A model generated the notes under the pieces. It saw nothing but the letters and a program-made list of their open reading frames with translations. It made no database searches and was not told the DNA's origin. Of a stretch of DNA of 64,000 nt, positions 49,778-62,559 are shown in pieces. Position 1 is the stretch's first letter. Each line of letters begins with the position of its first letter. This DNA is from Aphelenchoides besseyi (taxonomy: Eukaryota; Nematoda; Chromadorea; Rhabditida; Aphelenchoididae), in NCBI GenBank assembly GCA_024699855.1, contig JAMPIQ010000002.1, forward strand, positions 3,162,001 to 3,226,000. The letters are read 5' to 3'. Made by a program: the position numbers and the translations under genes.

Positions 49778-52700
49778 TTGAAATATAAAGTTTTTTAAAT
49801 GTCAAGTCAATGTTTTTGACCAACACACAAGTAGAATGGCGCTAACTTTCGCTCCACAACTGTGCTGTTCACGAGCTTCAGCGGATTACGTTCATTTCGA
49901 GAGTGGTACGGAACGTCACTGGCTTTCGACGACTCAGCAGACCGGTTTTGTGAAGTGGAACACTGAAGACCGTCCGCTTCAATCGTGACCTTGATGAACG
50001 GTTTCGCGCCACACAGCTGATGAACTCCCGTTTGTGTGCTGATTTACACTTCAATCAGCTGAATAGTGATAAATGACCTTGTGCTTTAAAAACATTCAAA
50101 TGACAAAGACTTCAGTGTCCGATTGTCTTCATTTTCTCGACTTGACATTTAGACAAAACACACAAGTTCACGTTCTCGTTAGACCTCCAATTCGTTTCGC
50201 AAACAAAATTTGAACGGAAAGCAGCGCAAACTTTTCGAATTTTCTTTCACTACCTTCGACTTTGTTTGCCAACTTCAGAAAACTAATTTGCACGATCCGT
50301 TGTCTTTGTTTCGGAGCTCGAAGACTTTTGAGTCTTTTGGATTTCGACTTGAGAGATTGCAACAGATTTCGTTCGGATTCCGTCACTTGGCGGTTTGTTT
50401 ACGTGGTTATGCGAACAGTTCGAGCGGAATCACTCATTGACGGTCATCCGACGTATTCAAATGATTTGACCTTCCACTCCGTTCGAAATGACCAGATCGG
50501 CGGTTGGAATTCGCGTTCATCAGCGATGTTGTTTTCACGCGACATCCCAAATAGACGGCCATCGACGTCGTCGGTTTTGAGGTCTGCGGTTAGTTGTCGA
50601 TGACAAGATCGACACTTTTTTAACGTTGTTTTCCACTACTAAGTTTTCTATTTTTTACTATTTTCTTCGACTTTACAATTTTGGGTGAGCATTCATTATG
50701 TGCGGTCTACAGTAAAACAACGGAGCGCAGGAACCTTCGAACTTGTTGGTTGTTTTGCCTTCAGACGTGTTCTTTCGCAATAACACCGGTTCTTGAAAGC
50801 TTGAGGCCTCGTGGTCACGACTGTTTTGGTATGATTGATGTTCGTACCGGAAAAGAAGTTCATCAGGTGATTCGACGGTAATAAAAACAACCACCGGACA
50901 AAGTTTCGGTAATCAATTTACAATCACGAGTCGCCGGCTCAATCGGGTTCTCAATTGCAAGAACGCATTCCAATTCGTTTCACCGTCAATGAAACAGTCA
51001 GACGTTTTTTGGGAGTGTGTAAAACGACGTTCGTTTCTCCATTTGCTACGCACGTTGATGATCCGGTTTGTAAATTTTACATTCTCAGCGTTCGTTCTCA
51101 CAATCCCGAACGGCAATGTTGCGTTCAGTTTGTTTCACGTGTTTTTGCGCGACAATCGAACTTTCGGACTTCGATTTGATGGCAAGCGAATTGTTGGATT
51201 CCCGATCGTTCGTTGAGAACGAGGGTCTTCAGATGAGGTTCAGCGCTTCTTCTCGATCCACAAATTCGAATAGCGAACCGGTCCAATTCGTGGATGCCGA
51301 GATTTGTTAGTTTTTGAGGTCAATCTAAATAGTCGGCGAATGAAAAGACGACCATTCGAATTCTCAATGACACAATCTGACCTCCACCTCAACAATCCAA
51401 CGGTCATCTCGTTTTTACATCGAATCGTGAGCGCGAATTTTGTTTGTTTGCACTTGGCGGGAATCGCAACAAAGCGTGATCTTCACGATAATGAGGAAGT
51501 GAATCGGTCGACTGAAAACCGCACAGACGAGAAGTTCAACGCATTTCGAAGAACAAACTTTCTTTGTTATTCGAAATCTAGGCGGCCACAACCGCGAAAA
51601 CGAATCGAAAAACGTTTGCTGACTGCAGATATTAATGGACTTTTCTGCGTGTGACGGCGATTCGTTTATCAAATTGCATCAATCAGTTAGTTCCTTGTCA
51701 ACAGCCCTACACGTGCTTCGACGGTTCTGATTTCTGCTTCAGGGTCGTAGAGATTTGGCGGGCATTTTGCTGATAAGCCGCGTAGTCTTGTTGGCGGCCA
51801 TGAAGTGGACTTTGTCATTGGAGTTATCGAGAACCCCACGAGTTTATTGTTTGAAGCAATCGACGATAAGCAGCCAATCAACCTTTCAGACCATTAGGCT
51901 TCGAAGCTTCGATTGGCTTGTAAAATAGGACTCTTTTGCGTAGTTTTGATAATCGACGTCATTTGACATTGTTGTTCGATTAGAAGGTGGTGTTTTTTAA
52001 TTGAAAATGGCGCGTTTATCACGATAATCGAACAACTCACGACTATTCCACAAATCACTCCACCACTTTGCTGTCTGATTAATACGCCGGTTGTTGAGCT
52101 GCACGACGTGTCCCAGTCATCAGAAGTCGTAAAGTTTTTTACTTCGTTTTCTCATCTCTGCACTTTCACTTCTTTTCGGACCATCGGTCGAGTTCGTTTA
52201 TCAGTCGCGATAAAAACGTTGTGCAGCAGATTGAGTGGACTTTGAAGAATGAATGGAAGTTCGTAATGTGTTCGGGAGTTGGCCGTCTAATTGAAACGAT
52301 AAAACAAAAAGCGTTCTTTTCGTTCGCTTGTTGTTTACGTTGAAAGTCTTTGAAAAACGATGAATTGCACTCCGTTCGCGTAATACGAACGTTCTGTGCT
52401 CTCGTCCTATCGATCATGCAAAATTCTTTCACGACACAAGTCGGAGGGTTTTCACGCGTTTTCGCATTCGATCGGAGTTCTTTGAAACATTCGAGGACCA
52501 GAATTTCTGTTCCATGTGATTGATTGACACAAAAAGATTAGAAACTAGTGGCTAATTTCTGTTTTTAACTCGCTTTATATTTACGATTCGTGACATAAGC
52601 CATTCGATTACGTTTGCCTCTGGGGGCTGAGTACTTAGTGGAATGACCTAAAAACTTCAATCACTGTTCCGAATCCCGCCGATGCTCCTAATGCAAAACT

Positions 52701-54793
52701 GGTTTTTGGTTCTCCTGTGGTCATCCGCTCTGTTTTTCCAAAAAGTTCACGACTCACGCAATCGCTGCGATTTTACGCGCTCTTGGGCACCTCTGAATCG
52801 ACGGGATGCGTCAACAAAAAACGAGGTCAGCGGGACGAAATCTCGCGAATCGGACGTGCCTCAGGCGATTTAACGTAATTTCTGTTCGACCCCTCGCGAT
52901 GACCTGGAAAAGAAGCGACAGCGAGTTTTCATTTCCACGGTTCAATTCACCTTTTTTGTTGGTGTTGCAATTCCCGTATCCTCATTCTCTCGGTTGTCAA
53001 TCAAAACTTGTGGTTATTGTTTTCAAGCATACGGTCAGTAGGCGGCGACTAAGTCCGTCAACCTGATTGATTACTTTCGGACATTTGTTACTGAAAACAC
53101 TTTTTGTTGTTAGCATGCAAATCATAGGATATTCTGTTTACTTCTAGTGCATCGTTAGTACACTAACCGGCAGTCTAAATTGGGTTGTGCAAGCGAGTTG
53201 ATCACGAATGTCGTTTACAACATCTTGAAGGTCATTCATTGCCCCCGTGAACTTTAACAGGAGTTTGCATCAGCGACCGGCATCTCAGCTCTAAGTTCAC
53301 GATTCTTTCCGGTGAGACGGCTGATGAATTCGTCAAAAAATGTTCGTAGCAACCTTAGCAACGCTTCTAAGTTACCGTAGACTGAGTTGGATATTAGATT
53401 TTCAGTAACTTTGTTTTATTGCTTCCTCCAAACATTGACGGCGACAAAATGGCGTGCTGGTCGGTGCATCTCAAAAACTTTTTTGAGTCTTCGCTCCCGT
53501 ACGCCATCAACCGAAGAGGTCGAGATGCGTGTAGCCTTGAGATGGACAAGTCGATCCGCTCACTTTCCATGAACGAGCGAAAACAGAAGTCAACTTGAAC
53601 TTAAGGTTCACAAGTTTAAAAAAGTTTGACAACTTCGGTAGTCGAACTTGGCGCGGAGTTCCGATCCGGTTTCCGCAACACTTTTTTATATTCAACGCAA
53701 TCGACGTTTCGCCCTCCTGAAACGTGTGCGGCCCAATGATACCCGTTCTCCTGCAAAAACTTCGACAGCGTCAGACAGTTGAAGCGGGTTTTTTTGTACG
53801 GGCAGTTCGGAAGTTCAGAGTTCGAATGTCGACTTCTCAATTTGACGGTCCGTGTAGTTTGCTGTTGGAAATAAACGTCGATTCGACCGTAACGCTCGAG
53901 CCTTCTTGTTTCTTCCTCCCGATTACTGCGAGTGCAGCAAGAATTCACGGAATTCGATTGGCGTTGAATTTATTAGTTGGTTGCCGTCAACTGTTTGTGT
54001 TGGCGCATTGAAATTCGTTCGATTCCGGTCAGTCACTACTTTGCATTTCAATTGCTTCGTGTCCATCGGGTTGTTTTCGCACAACGTTGGGAATTGGAAG
54101 CCGTCATGGAGGTCAATGGCGTTTGATAGCAAAGTTCTGAAGTCGCGAACTTTCACCGTCCGCATCTTCGAGATGCTTCTTGTTTTCCCGGATGAGTGTT
54201 TTTATCAACTCGTGAGAACAGGGCATCTTGTGCAATCGCCGATTTCGTGGTCGGATGACCTTTTGATGCGGGGATTCGCGCGCGGACTCCCAAAATTTCC
54301 TGTTCGCTTTCTGGGTCGTCGGTCTCCGCCCTTTTCCTCCACTTTTACGATTCACCTGTTTTTCCATCAGTTGACGACGTTGCGTAACTCTCGAAAACGA
54401 CGAGACTGACCATCCGAAAAGCGTACGGTAAAAAGCTCGTTGAACTTCTGAATCGCCATACTGTTAACGTTCCAAACGCATGGCAATCGTAAACCGGCGG
54501 TTCATTGGAATTTCAAATGATTTCGATTAGAAATGCGAATGATCTTCTGCTCGTCTTCAGTTTTATTTCGTTCGATGAATTGCAAATATGCGCGTGTTTT
54601 TAAGGTCTTGAATTGGAAATTATCGTGCAGAAATCGATTAGTTTGTTTATTCGAATCGTTCAGATTCTTTCGCTCTAAACATTCGAATTCAACGGGCAAC
54701 GAAAGTTGCCGTTCAACGTCCACCATCTCCGCCCAAACCTCCACAGCGGCTGCCAAACGGCAAACGGCTCGTCCACGACCGAAACGCCCGAGA
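49778..54793. other. 5-kb region without a recognisable gene
   Basis: Many short overlapping frames on both strands with no conserved motif or exon chain. The right part probably holds the promoter and leader of the IRF2BP-like gene, with acceptor-like sites near 54610 and 54664. Confidence 0.4.
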
Positions 54794-57038
54794 ATGATCG
54801 CCGCAATGCAACCGCTCCAGCAGTCCCAACAACCACAACCGGCAGTCAGCACGGCCACGCCTGTCAACGGACTACTGCCGACTGCTCATCAACTCCACGC
54901 GTTGGCCGCAATGGGCATGAGCACTCCAACGATTCAAACCAACTCGTTGCCCAACAGTCGAAGTTCCGCTCCAAAACAACATTGGTATGTTCGATCAAAG
55001 TGATTGTCTTCTAATCCACTCGTTTCAGTTATCTCTGCGATTTGCCGCGCATGCCGTGGGCAATGTGTAACGACTATTTGGAGCCCGTTTGTCGTGGTTG
55101 TGTCAATTATGAGGGAGCTGAGAAGTGAGCTCTGACTCATCGACTTCCAACTCAAATTCTTCGTTTCAGAATTGAAGTGGTGATCGAGAATGCACGACGA
55201 ATGAAACAAGCGCACACTCTCGGCAGCTCGTTGGATTCAATGCTTTCGACACCGAATTCGAATGCCACCGCCACTTCGCCGTCCGCAGTTTCGAATAACA
55301 ACAATCCGAAGATGAAATCGATGATGATTTCAAAACCTGAAAGTGCTGCCGTCACTCCGGCATCAAACATCTCGACATCGCACGGAATGCCGCCACCCGT
55401 TCTGCCGTTTGCTCAACAGTCACCACCATATTCGCGTACAACTCCGATGGCCGTCAACAATCCGATTGCCAATCTTCCGATTACAAGTGTCGCTTCACAA
55501 ACCTCGCAGTTGCCAAACGCAAACTCCTTTCAGCATTTGGCTCAGTTCACGCAGCTCTCTGACGCTTTTGCTCAACAACAACGTTTTCTGGCTATGAGTC
55601 GAGCAGCAGCTGTTGCAGCTCAAGGAATGGACGAAATCCAACTTCAACAACTGCGCTCCAGTTTGCCGCTGTTACACCAGTTTCCATTGGGAATGCCAAC
55701 ACTCGGTGGTTTGAATGGTCTATTGCCCGGAGCCGGAAGAAAACGGGATCACGACGATGAGATCAAGGATTTGTACGGGAAGGCACAAAGAAGTTAGTTT
55801 TTTTTCAACAAAAATTGGAAAATTTCAAGTTTGTTTTCTTGTTTCAAAGATCGAACGTCTCAAGGTTCACGTCTGACCAATTCGATCGCCAAAATTACAC
55901 TGTGACCATTTGGAACGGTCGGTGCAAGGTCCGGTCACGCGTGACTGCTGAATTGAAGGTCATTAGCGTTCTCATGTGAATTCGCTTTTACGTGTTCCAG
56001 CGACTCGTTTGTACCACATGGTACTCATCAAGAATTCGAAAAATTCTCTTGAAGACGCTGCAAACATTTTTAGTAATCGATCCTACAGTTTGCATCACTA
56101 GAATAGTAACAGCGAGTCTTAACGTGTGATTCAAAATACAAATCAAATACTATTACATCAACGCTCTGGGTGGCCCGTTTCAATTCTTTTGACTGCTAAT
56201 TGCTACCGCATTTCGACAATTAAAAACCGGTAAATGTGCTTTGCATCGTGCCAACTTGTACCGCACGCTCGAGAGCCGTTGGCGGTACGGTGGCGACGAG
56301 ATGTTGCACGACCTTCATAATCGAAACGAACGCCGACCGCCGGCTCAAGAACCGGTTCTCGACCTTCACCGTGCCAACCGTTTTGAGGTTGCAAGTGGAA
56401 CGCCGAACAAAAAAGGCAAACAGCCGCAAATCGCGCCAAAAACAAACAAAAAGAATCACTGATCATCGATTGAGTTTCAGGTGAAATTCAAACTTCGCCG
56501 ACTTCAACTACCGGTCCAGATAACGAATCACGTCCGGCTGCTCATCCGCTTGAACGTGTTCTTCATTGTACGAGTTGTAATGAACGTCTCGAAGACACTC
56601 ATTTCGTTCAATGTCCGAGTGTTTCCGGTCATCGTTTTTGTTTCACTTGCTCGAAACGAGCAATCCGACGACAATGCGCACAACAGGTAACGAGTCCATT
56701 ACAATGAGTCCAACAACGCCATTGTCTCTTAGGAAGTCTATTGTCCGTCAGGTGATAAGTGTCCGTTAGCTGTTGGAGCTATGCCATGGACGTTCATGCC
56801 TCATGAAATTCGCACAATTTTGGCCGAAGAATACGATGCTTTTGCGAAGGAACGAGAACGTTTGGGAATATTCATTCCACAACCTACCAATGCTACAGCG
56901 TTGGCTGCGAATTCAGATGTTGGCAAATCGGCTGGAGAATCGGGATCACGTTCCTCTTCGGCTTCACGTCTTAGTTCTCCCGCGTCACACGGTTCACAAG
57001 CAACAAATGCGACTCACTCTGCAAAAGTTACCGAATGA
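54794..57038 (+). CDS. IRF2BP-like zinc finger and RING protein
   Basis: Homologue of the interferon regulatory factor 2 binding proteins (IRF2BP1/2/L), nuclear transcription co-regulators. Five exons, 54794-54984, 55029-55124, 55170-55792, 56481-56686, 56733-57038, give 473 aa. The N-terminal IRF2BP zinc finger reads [17 protein letters not shown]...[15 protein letters not shown] long Ser/Gln/Ala/Pro-rich middle follows. The C-terminal C3HC4 RING-like domain reads [43 protein letters not shown] and PWTFMPHEI. Both domains are strongly conserved. The start is uncertain: I took ATG 54794, but the frame is open upstream to 54533. The 688-nt intron 55793-56480 joins in phase without the extra frame inside it. 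AATAAA near 57369. It converges with the GT92 gene. Confidence 0.85.
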
Positions 57039-57388
57039 TCAACTTAAAGCGTTTGTTGTACATATCAAAATATGGATTCGATTCTTTACTAAGTGCTTTG
57101 TCATTGCATTTGTTAACAATTTCATATCTTTTCCGCTCAATCTCTTTCTGTCTACCAAATACGTTTGTCGACTAATTTCTTTTTGGCTCAACTTTCCGTC
57201 GGCTGTTGCATCACCACCGACTATTCGAACGATCTCAATGAACCAAAAGACCAAATTTCCCACCAATTGCTTTTCTTTAGTCATGAATTTAAAGCAATTT
57301 TTAATCAAACGTTTCGAAATCAGATTCCAGTTCTGTTTCAATGCTCGAACGTCAATTTGCAATAGTTTAATAAACATGATTAATAAGA

Positions 57389-59056
57389 TCACGACAATAG
57401 ACATGAGGATGAAAGGGAAAGTTCGCTTTTCGTTGCATGATGTAAATTCAAACCACCGCCGATATAAGCGTGTTCAAATGAGCTTGTCAATACCATACAG
57501 TCTTGTTTGACTTCTTCTTTTGGTTTGCACACTAATGGATTGGGACAAACGACCAACTTTTTGTCTATCATCTGCTTCAGAAACTCATAAGAACACTCCT
57601 TCATCGCCTTCAGCAGCGGTTGTTTGTTTGGAAGTTGATAGAAGGCCTAAAATCTATTTGTAAATTGTGCACCTTAACTACTAACCTCGTAAATCGAAAG
57701 GTTGCGAGTTATGAATCGGTGGAATTTGAAGTTCAAACCGCTCAAATCGAACTCTTGAAGATACTCGCTTCTTTCGTTCTTTTTAACCTTAAACTTCAGT
57801 CGTTTCGTTGGGTTCGCAAATCACCTGCGCATCACCGGTTTGTGATCTTAGATGAAAAGCCAGTGTATCATTGGCCGTGAGTATCTTGTGCGTGTAGTTT
57901 CCATCGATGTCACGACTCGAATAAGGCCGATGCATTATTCCAATTCTAATCCTTGATGGTCGAGCTATAGATTTTCCAACGTCACCAATTTGTACAAAAT
58001 AAGCATTCGAGATGATCTTTTCAATGTTAAATTGAGAAGGTTTCGAAGCTGCAAACACAAAATAGTTGTTAGATAAGCAACTCACAAGGTTCTACATTGA
58101 AACGAGTCCACCGAAACTCAAACGACGAAGCCAACGGTTCGAATGTTGCAAGCGACTGAAGTTCTTCGAAAAGTGTCGGGAAATTTCGCGGAATTATCAG
58201 ATCGTCAAAATCAACAAATGCAATGAAATCTGCGGCATTTCGATACCGGTACAAACACTCTGTGTTGCTAATGACTTGATTAAAATACTCGGTTTCAATA
58301 TTTGGATCCATTTCTTCCTGGAAGTATAGACGCAGATGAGTGGACGTCGATTGTACTTACGATCTTCGGCAAAACCACTCCGTTTCTCAAATGAACAATT
58401 TTATGATCCTCGTAGTGTTTCAGAATCCTGTACAAAGGTTCGATGACACTGATGATTGGAATCGAAAACATCTGAACGCCGTAGTGACGATACAACTCAA
58501 TCGACAAGAGAGCTATTTGCCAATTCTCGTAGTAGAACATTCTCGAATAGCAAACAACCAGTGGATATCTTTCAGTCAGTTCAGATTGTACAGGAATCTG
58601 TTACCGCAATCGAAATATTTAAAACGTTGCACTTACCGTGATTTCCGAGTTCGTGGTACCGAACAAGGTAACTTCATTTGATTGCATTGTGAAATTGCAA
58701 TCGACGTAAAATATCCAGAACTTACATTGCAATGGTCCACCCATCTCCTCGATCTTTGCTTTCACTTCCTCTTTATGCTCATTTCTGCAAAGCAAAGGCG
58801 TTTGTCGTAGCGAACTGCTTCCCGTTCCGATCATACGAACTAGTGAACTAAACAGATTTGATCTCTTGAATACATCGACATACCTTTGGCCTACATAGTA
58901 GGCAGAAGAAACGAAGAGATCAAAACGCTCATTCAAACGTTCTGTTTGTTGGTAGATTAGTAAAAGGTAAATCAGAATCCCGCTACTAAGAAAGACGGCG
59001 AACAACTTTTGACGTGTCCACGAGTTGTGAATAGTAAATCCATTTCGACAGAACAT
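57389..59056 (-). CDS. GT92 (DUF23) family glycosyltransferase
   Basis: Golgi type II membrane enzyme; characterised nematode GT92 members add beta-1,4-galactose to fucose or related sugars on glycans. Seven exons on the minus strand: 59056-58884, 58847-58637, 58597-58361, 58317-58086, 58048-57795, 57751-57686, 57646-57389, giving 476 aa. Short basic N-terminus and anchor LFAVFLSSGILIYLLLIY; lumenal SSAYYV; VVCYSRMFYYENWQIALLSIE; a loop with HYGVQMF; the catalytic block AADFIAFVDFDDLIIPR; FNIEKIISNAYF; and C-terminal FKFHRFITRNL. The DFDD metal site is intact. Length fits the family. The second exon reads through a GTAAGT near its middle, because all alternatives break the frame. The acceptor substrate cannot be told from the sequence. 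Confidence 0.85.
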
Positions 59057-59487
59057 GTTCAAAGTTTGTGAAGAAAGAAAAAAATGTAGACGTTTTGTTT
59101 AGAACTTCGAATTCATTAGCCGTTGTAGTGAATCGCGTAAATGTCTAAAATTCTACATGTCTAATAGTTGCGTGGACAGAGCGACCTTAAGAAATTATGA
59201 TTCTAATCTATTGGGAGCACTTATCGCACTTCAATTACTGAGATTGCATTTCGATAATTGGGTCTGTAAATGTCTTACTGACTACAAGATTTGATCTTTC
59301 TTGTTGTTTAGAAATGTCTTCATGTTGTGGTCTTTATTTTTGTTCCAATCGAAAGCCCTCTATTGAAACCAGCTGCCGTCAGCTTCACGGACAACCACAT
59401 GGCGTTTGTTTGTGATCCAAAGATGTCTTTCAGTCCTTCTCTTCGTTCGTTAATCATTTTGGCACCTCGTTGTAAAAAGAACCGCAA

Positions 59488-59941
59488 ATGGGCTCCCAGC
59501 TTTATTTCACACTAATTACTTTCTTTTGTTGTCAAACTGTTCACATTGCTGCTCGAGAACAATCGATTACGGTGGTTGGCCAGTTGATTTGCGACAGAAA
59601 ATACTTTGAAGCAGAAGTGGAATTATGGGAACGGGATCTTAGTAAGTTGAATTTACTTTCTTAAAAACACCTTTATTGCAGTTGATCCCGACGATTTTCT
59701 AAATCGAACTGAACGAGCTGATGGCGGGTATTTTGTGTTGGTTGGAACAGAAAACGAGTTCTTTTCGATCGAAGTTTACGTTAAAATAAAACACAAATGT
59801 GACGTTCAAGACCAAAAATGCTATCGATTGACTGAATTCGAAGTTCCGACATGGAAAACTGAGACGGGAATCTACGATATGAGTTTCGTATCATTGAATC
59901 TACGGTCACAAAACGATCGCGAATTCTGTTCCAATACATGA
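59488..59941 (+). CDS. Transthyretin-like (TTR) family secreted protein
   Basis: Small secreted beta-sandwich protein of the nematode TTR family, abundant in body fluid and secretions; at least one member (TTR-52) bridges apoptotic cells to phagocytes. Two exons, 59488-59641 and 59682-59941, give 137 aa. The signal peptide is MGSQLYFTLITFFCCQTVHIAA; then ITVVGQLICDRKYFEAEVELWERD, the family opening; DGGYFVLVGTE; IEVYVKIKHKCD; and a Cys near the C-terminus. Length and cysteine placement are normal. Its stop is 41 nt from the stop of the gene on the other strand, and AATAAA overlaps 59949-59954. Confidence 0.9.
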
Positions 59942-59942
59942 T

Positions 59943-59954
59943 TTTATTAATAAA
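59943..59954. terminator. Palindromic bidirectional poly(A) signal
   Basis: TTTATTAATAAA is a perfect 12-bp palindrome carrying AATAAA on both strands. It lies between the stops of the TTR gene (59941, +) and the Ly6-like gene (59983, -), so one short sequence can supply the cleavage signal for both transcripts. Confidence 0.7.
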
Positions 59955-59982
59955 ACAATCATACTGAGAAGTTTGGATGATC

Positions 59983-60431
59983 TCAAAAGACAATCAGAAG
60001 CGTTGCAATCAGCGCAATGATTCCCGACCACGTCGACTCAAATTGCTTTGATGTTCCGTTGCACTTGTTTTTGTTACACGAACACAAAATATGACTGAAA
60101 AGACGAGCAATCTTTGCTTTCGATTTTCACTTACTCTTCGGCATATTTGGCACACGAGTCGTGAACTGTTTCCATCGGCTCGTGGCTCATTAAATCAAAC
60201 AAGCAACCCTAAACAATTGTCCTCACAGTTGGCACTTACACTTACCTTTGTAATCACTTTGCCCATAACCCTTTTCATACACGACTGACCATCGCAACGA
60301 ATCACAGTTCCGTCGTTATCGTAGCAATCCCGTTTCACCTTGGCCTTCGGTTTTCCGCTCATGTCCGATTGAACCAAAAGTAGTTGCACAAAAATCAATA
60401 ATAGCAGTAATAGAACTTTTACACTATTCAT
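59983..60431 (-). CDS. Small Ly6-like surface protein, GPI-anchor candidate
   Basis: Three exons on the minus strand, 60431-60246, 60208-60135 and 60094-59983, give 123 aa. It starts with a strong signal peptide (VKVLLLLLLIFVQLLLVQS). The mature part has cysteines in the order CYDNDGT, CDGQSC, GCLFD, DSCAKY and LCSCNKNKCNGT; the last group is the C-x-C-x4-CN close of Ly6/three-finger domains. The end is a hydrophobic helix (WSGIIALIATLLIVF) without a tail, as in GPI precursors. Function unknown; relatives regulate receptors at the cell surface. Confidence 0.78.
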
Positions 60432-60962
60432 AGCTACAAACAACGAGAGGTTCCAGTCACCCAAAAGAATAAAAAATAAAATTTAAAGAAATCGTAATTT
60501 TGATAAGTGAGATTTGAGTGGAAATTGAAGTGTTTGAGGCCGTGGATTATGAGTACGCACGGATCAAATTTGCTCTTCTTATCAATTCTGACTCGTGGGT
60601 TCTTTTTGTCGTCAATTTCTTCCCGAACGTTAAGAAAAATGTTGTTGCTTCACTCATAAATCACGTACACAACATCGATTTGATCCTTATGTCGTTGAAG
60701 CTCACACCGACTCTTTGACGTTATTAGTTTCGAAACATAGAAGGGATACAAAAGGCCAAATTCTGAAGCATTTAGCTTATTGAAATCAACCAAGTAGTTT
60801 ACACACATATCTGACACATGTATGTAATGCAACAGTAAAACGAAATTGTAAATAGAGATTGCGCATTGAGATGGTTTCAATAAAAACGGAAACTGGAAAC
60901 TGCTGTTGCATTGTAGCCAGTAAATTTATTGCTTCACCTTCAAAAACTCGATTTCAAATAAT

Positions 60963-62213
60963 TTGGCGGAAAGTCTTCGATTCCTATTGTTGGAGATCGA
61001 TGTGATTTGTACCGTTTGTTTTTGATAGAAAATAAAGAGTCCTTACCTTATACGAAGTTGATCGAATATGTTCGCGCAAATCCGTCGATTTATAACCTGA
61101 AGAATGAACGACAGGTATTACAAGCGAAACAAATGTTAAGTGGATTCCAAAGCACCGGCGTTTTACACAAATTGAAGTTCTACAGGGTGGGCAAAAATGA
61201 ATGACCTTGTCGAAATTTCGAATATCTCGTTTATCTTCGATTTTTTCCCGAACAAACCGTATATTTTCTGAATCCTTACAATCCCCAAATTCAGATGATA
61301 CCAAATTTGGAATTTCGATATTTTGACCTAAAGGTCCCCCATTTGCTTGTGAACCACCGAGTTGGAAAAGTGATCAAAATTACGACGGTTTTCGTCTTTT
61401 TGCTTCATTTCCTCGTTATTCTGTTTGAAAATGGTTTACTCCAATCAAGAGAAAGCTTGTTATGTACGAATCTTCGTCGAAAACGAATACGATTACGCGA
61501 AATTTGGCAAAATCGAACAATACGAGAGCGAATCGCCGCAAACTTTTCTCGACGATTGGATATCTGCATCGACAGAAAAGGTGGTCAAGTCGAAGTTCGT
61601 TAAATTGTTGATTTTTTTGTTAATCAAGTTTTTTTCCAACTCGGTGGTTCACAAGCAAAGGGGGAACCCTTAGGTCAAAATATCGAAATTTTCGAAATTC
61701 CAAATTTGGTATCATCAGAATTTGGGGATTGTAAGGATTCAAAAAATATATAGTTTGTCTAGAAAAAAATCAAAGATAAACGAGATATTCGAGATTTCGA
61801 CAAGGTCATTCATTTTTGCCCACCCTGTATTAAGCCCTTAGTAAATTGAACATTTGTAAGTGCTTTTCAGTCAAAATTTGAACCATTATTTCAAATTCCA
61901 GGTCCACTACGTCATTGACGAGCATTCCTTCGAGTTCAATCTCAAGGTCTCCAACAGATTCACAAAAATAGGTAAAATTATGTGTTCTTATTGTTTACTT
62001 TGTATTCCATCTCACAACAAATTATACTGATTAAATGAGCTAGAAAAGCAATTTACCAACGACGAATCACAAAGTCAACCATTTACATCTCCGACATTTG
62101 CATCTTCTAAATCGGACACACACAATGCACTTGAACTCAATTTCTCTATTCAAAGAACAACTACTGAACTTGCTTTAAGACAATTATTGGAAATGCAAAC
62201 GCTCAAAGAGTAG
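60963..62213 (+). CDS. Doubtful small gene with a MITE at an exon edge
   Basis: Unrecognised product. A first segment (60963-61196) reads ENKESLPYTKLIEYVRANPS and on to LHKLKFYR. A second exon, 61902-61971, reads VHYVIDEHSFEFNLKVSNRF, and a third, 62044-62213, ends ELALRQLLEMQTLKE. All three join in phase, but only if the donor GTGGGC inside the tip of the inserted MITE (61197) is used. Without splicing, the first segment runs seven residues into the MITE and stops. No ATG start was found for the first segment, so an upstream exon is missing or the gene is a fragment. No domain recognised. Confidence 0.35.
61193..61827. mobile_element. TA-flanked MITE with about 180-bp inverted ends
   Basis: A 635-bp element with ends CAGGGTGGGCAAAAATG and its reverse complement, flanked by TA (61191-61192, 61828-61829). 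Inverted arms are about 61193-61365 and 61636-61827 with indels. The centre (about 61430-61580, +) reads VYSNQEKACYVRIFVENEYD, which resembles the N-terminal helix-turn-helix start of Tc1/mariner transposases, and nothing catalytic is left. It is a deletion derivative of the Tc1/mariner type, inserted at the end of a coding segment. Confidence 0.8.
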
Positions 62214-62559
62214 TTCTTAGCATCAAAATGAAAAAGGTACATCGAAAGTTGCGTTTATACAGTAGCGAACGAGCAAAAATCTGGACACTTTTCTTCTAAG
62301 AAATGCCGTTCAGTTTTTCCATTGTTTCTTATTGTTTTTGTTATTCATTTACTGCAATGAATTCAAGAGTTAAAACCAGTTTACAAATCGAGCAGTTGAT
62401 TCTAAAATTACGAGATATTGAAGAGCTGACATTTGATTCAATTGAGCGGCAATGTACAAAAAGGAGAGAAATTATGAACACCGACTTCATTACATGGGTT
62501 TCGGTTGTAGTAAAAAGTGTTGATTTAGAATTTTAACGGATAAAAGGGAAAATGTCGAG

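Noticed and set aside
56773..57510. Longest frame in this part (245 aa, +).
   Set aside because: Out-of-frame shadow of the conserved RING exon, running on into the 3' flank.
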